Assembly (NCBI GenBank): GCA_020636445.1
Contig: JACJXV010000019.1
Location: 5,745 to 69,744 of the forward strand
Direction: 5' to 3'
Length of the DNA: 64,000 nucleotides
Origin: Lewinellaceae bacterium
GTDB lineage: Bacteria; Bacteroidota; Bacteroidia; Chitinophagales; Saprospiraceae
Part shown: in pieces, positions 62,554 through 64,000 of the stretch
Layout of the letters: the number at the start of each line of letters is the position of its first letter
How positions within the stretch are numbered: the first letter of the stretch is position 1
Made by a program: the position numbers and the translations under genes
The notes under the pieces: generated by a model
What the model was told of the DNA's origin: nothing
The model's database searches: none
Seen by the model: the letters and a program-made list of their open reading frames with translations, nothing else

Positions 62554-63540
62554 GTGTTATCGATATTTCGCACCAGCCAGCTTTTCTTCGGGGTATTTCT
62601 ATTGCTCTATGCTATTTTCCTGCATGGATCATCATGGATTATTCCCATCGACTGGGAGCCAACCAATGCTGGCGTCTGGGGTCAGTGGGTCTATGGCAAG
62701 GTTGGGTTTAATACCCACACTGCCTTGACGTTGGGCATCCTATTGGTCTTTGCCCAGGCTATTGCCCTGAATGCCCTGGAATCTACGTTTCGCCTTTCGG
62801 CTGAAGTAAGCCTCTTTCCCGGTGTATTCCTTATCCTGGTAAGTAGTACTTCCCCTTATTTCCTGGGCTTATCCCCGTTACATTTTGCTAATTTCTTTCT
62901 TTTGATTGCGCTTATCCAGCTCATGGATACCTATAAAAAAGCGTCTTGTGCCGATTTAATTTTCAACACAGGCTTCTGGATTGGGGTGGCCAGCTTGTTT
63001 TACCCGGGATATACCGTATTTATTCTACTGGCTTTTGCTGGTCTAAACATCCTGCGCAGTTATAATATCCGGGAACGACTCATGGTCCTCCTAGGGTTTT
63101 CCGTTATCCATATACTGGTAGGCACCTACTACTTCTGGCACAATCAGTTCGAGCAATACTGGTCCGTACAGTACCAGGAACCGTTTTCCCTCCTGTCAGG
63201 GCCCACCTTCACCCTGAATTGGGGTGGATGGTTGGCTATTCTATTCTTCGGGATACTCCTGATGGTAATGCTCTTTTCCCAGGGTTTTTTCCTGAGTAAA
63301 CGGATCATTCAGACGCAAAAACGTATTAATATCCTCTTCTGGACATTGCTGATTGGCGGTTTAACCCTGTTATTCCAAACGACTCCCGGCCCCGATCACC
63401 TGCTGATTATGGCAGTACCCCTGGGTTATTTACTCAGCATGCGGATAATATCCCTTGACCGGAATTGGGCCGAATTAATTCACTTTCTATTGCTGGCCTT
63501 TGTTTTATTTTGCCAGTTCGAGGCGCGGCTCTTTGGCTAG
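62554..63540 (+). CDS. DUF6427 family membrane protein
   Basis: 328 residues with a GTG start (62554). About ten hydrophobic segments in a pattern typical of DUF6427: an N-terminal helix QLFFGVFLLLYAIFLHGSSW, then LNALESTFRLSAEVSLFPGV, FANFFLLIALIQLMDTYKKA, GVASLFYPGYTVFILLAFAG, LNILRSYNIRERLMVLLGF. The family is restricted to Bacteroidota; the function is unknown, perhaps in cell-envelope assembly because of its polytopic glycosyltransferase-C-like layout (my inference). purQ follows downstream with its own promoter. Confidence 0.8.
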   Translation: MLSIFRTSQLFFGVFLLLYAIFLHGSSWIIPIDWEPTNAGVWGQWVYGKVGFNTHTALTLGILLVFAQAIALNALESTFRLSAEVSLFPGVFLILVSSTSPYFLGLSPLHFANFFLLIALIQLMDTYKKASCADLIFNTGFWIGVASLFYPGYTVFILLAFAGLNILRSYNIRERLMVLLGFSVIHILVGTYYFWHNQFEQYWSVQYQEPFSLLSGPTFTLNWGGWLAILFFGILLMVMLFSQGFFLSKRIIQTQKRINILFWTLLIGGLTLLFQTTPGPDHLLIMAVPLGYLLSMRIISLDRNWAELIHFLLLAFVLFCQFEARLFG

Positions 63541-63564
63541 ACAAGCTTTTTTTCCTTACTTTTG
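63532..63564 (+). promoter_or_regulatory. purQ promoter, TTTG-N21-TACTTTTG
   Basis: TTTG at 63532-63535 (overlapping the DUF6427 stop) and TACTTTTG at 63557-63564, 21 bp apart. Transcription should start near 63570, 16 bp before the purQ ATG at 63586. Confidence 0.7.
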
Positions 63565-63585
63565 AGGCAGTAAAATAGTAGCTGT

Positions 63586-64000
63586 ATGAAATTTGGTGTA
63601 GTAGTGTTCCCAGGTTCCAATTGCGATGACGACATGGTCCATGTGCTGGCCGATGTAATGGGCCAGGAAACGGTAAAACTCTGGCACAAAGACACCGAAT
63701 TAGAAGGGTTCGGCTCTGGGGATTGTATCGTTTTGCCCGGTGGATTTTCTTTTGGTGACTACCTGCGAGCAGGCGCAATTGCCCGTTTTTCCCCTATCAT
63801 GCAAGCTGTTGTTGATTTTGCCAATGCCGGCGGGATGGTCCTGGGCGTGTGCAACGGATTTCAAATTCTGTGTGAAGCCGGATTGCTCCCCGGGGTATTG
63901 CTGCGCAATGCGAACCAGCAATTCATCTGTAAGAACGTTTTCCTGAGGACTATCACCAATAACTCCCCTCTTACCGCTCAGTTACCCGTTGGTCAGGTCC
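63586..64000 (+). CDS. purQ: Phosphoribosylformylglycinamidine synthase subunit PurQ (partial)
   Basis: First 138 residues; the gene runs past the right edge. It begins KFGVVVFPGSNCDDDMVHVL and has the class I glutamine amidotransferase parts VLPGGFSFGDYLRAGAIARF and the nucleophile Cys in GMVLGVCNGFQIL. PurQ supplies ammonia to PurL in purine synthesis. Small separate-subunit PurQ is about 225-230 residues, so some 90 residues are missing. Confidence 0.95.
   Translation, partial: MKFGVVVFPGSNCDDDMVHVLADVMGQETVKLWHKDTELEGFGSGDCIVLPGGFSFGDYLRAGAIARFSPIMQAVVDFANAGGMVLGVCNGFQILCEAGLLPGVLLRNANQQFICKNVFLRTITNNSPLTAQLPVGQV

Overview
The window reads as chromosomal DNA of a free-living Bacteroidota bacterium, most likely of the Saprospiria (Lewinella-like) group. 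This is inferred from content, not from a search: a gldKLMN gliding/type IX secretion cluster with a PorP/SprF gene, a SusB-type GH97 enzyme, BatE-like and OstA-like proteins, DUF4293/DUF4105/DUF6427 families, and the Bacteroidota promoter form TTTG-N19-21-TAnnTTTG upstream of several genes. Intergenic DNA is unusually rich in short repeats. There is no prophage, CRISPR array or complete insertion sequence.

Layout. 0-5.6 kb: tail of a DUF2911-like gene, two hairpins, a lipoprotein, a small membrane protein, then a leftward molybdenum hydroxylase pair (IorA/IorB type) and a DUF2157 membrane protein. 5.6-18.3 kb: DUF2279 protein, RimK, a UMF1 transporter-DUF4105-HAD group, an S9 peptidase fused to a SUMF1-like domain, a 1 kb repeat-rich gap with a MITE-like element, and a 1057-residue Asp-box propeller protein. 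18.6-33.3 kb (all leftward): two thioredoxin-fold proteins, DnaE, an EAD-like/pseudokinase/globin fusion, an acyl-carrier-like protein without its attachment serine, a LOG-family protein, a sigma-54 regulator, an M20 amidohydrolase, an SLC13 transporter and GH97. 34-41 kb: aspartyl protease with PDZ, ribosomal proteins L21 and an extended L27, BatE-like, OstA-like, an FAD oxidoreductase, DUF4293. 41.3-44 kb: ExbB/unknown/ExbD/ExbD energy-transduction operon and tRNA-Ser(GGA). 44-52 kb: TatD, RNase H, deformylase, RuvX, a methyltransferase, ManA, a DegP-like protease, a glucosaminidase. 52-58.5 kb: a YyaL-family remnant, PorP/SprF, GldK, GldL, GldM (with an apparent frameshift) and GldN. 58.5-64 kb: HD hydrolase, long heptamer repeat array, MFS transporter, alpha/beta hydrolase, DUF6427 and the start of purQ.

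How they fit together. GldL and GldM form the proton-driven motor and GldK/GldN the periplasmic ring of the type IX secretion system; PorP/SprF-type barrels anchor adhesins or secreted products. ExbB/ExbD power TonB-dependent uptake of glycans, to which the GH97 enzyme is relevant. The most unusual items are the pseudokinase-globin fusion at 23.7-25.3 kb, the gldM frameshift exactly before its last domain, the L27-HhH fusion, and a family of strictly 7-nt-periodic intergenic repeats at five or more places.
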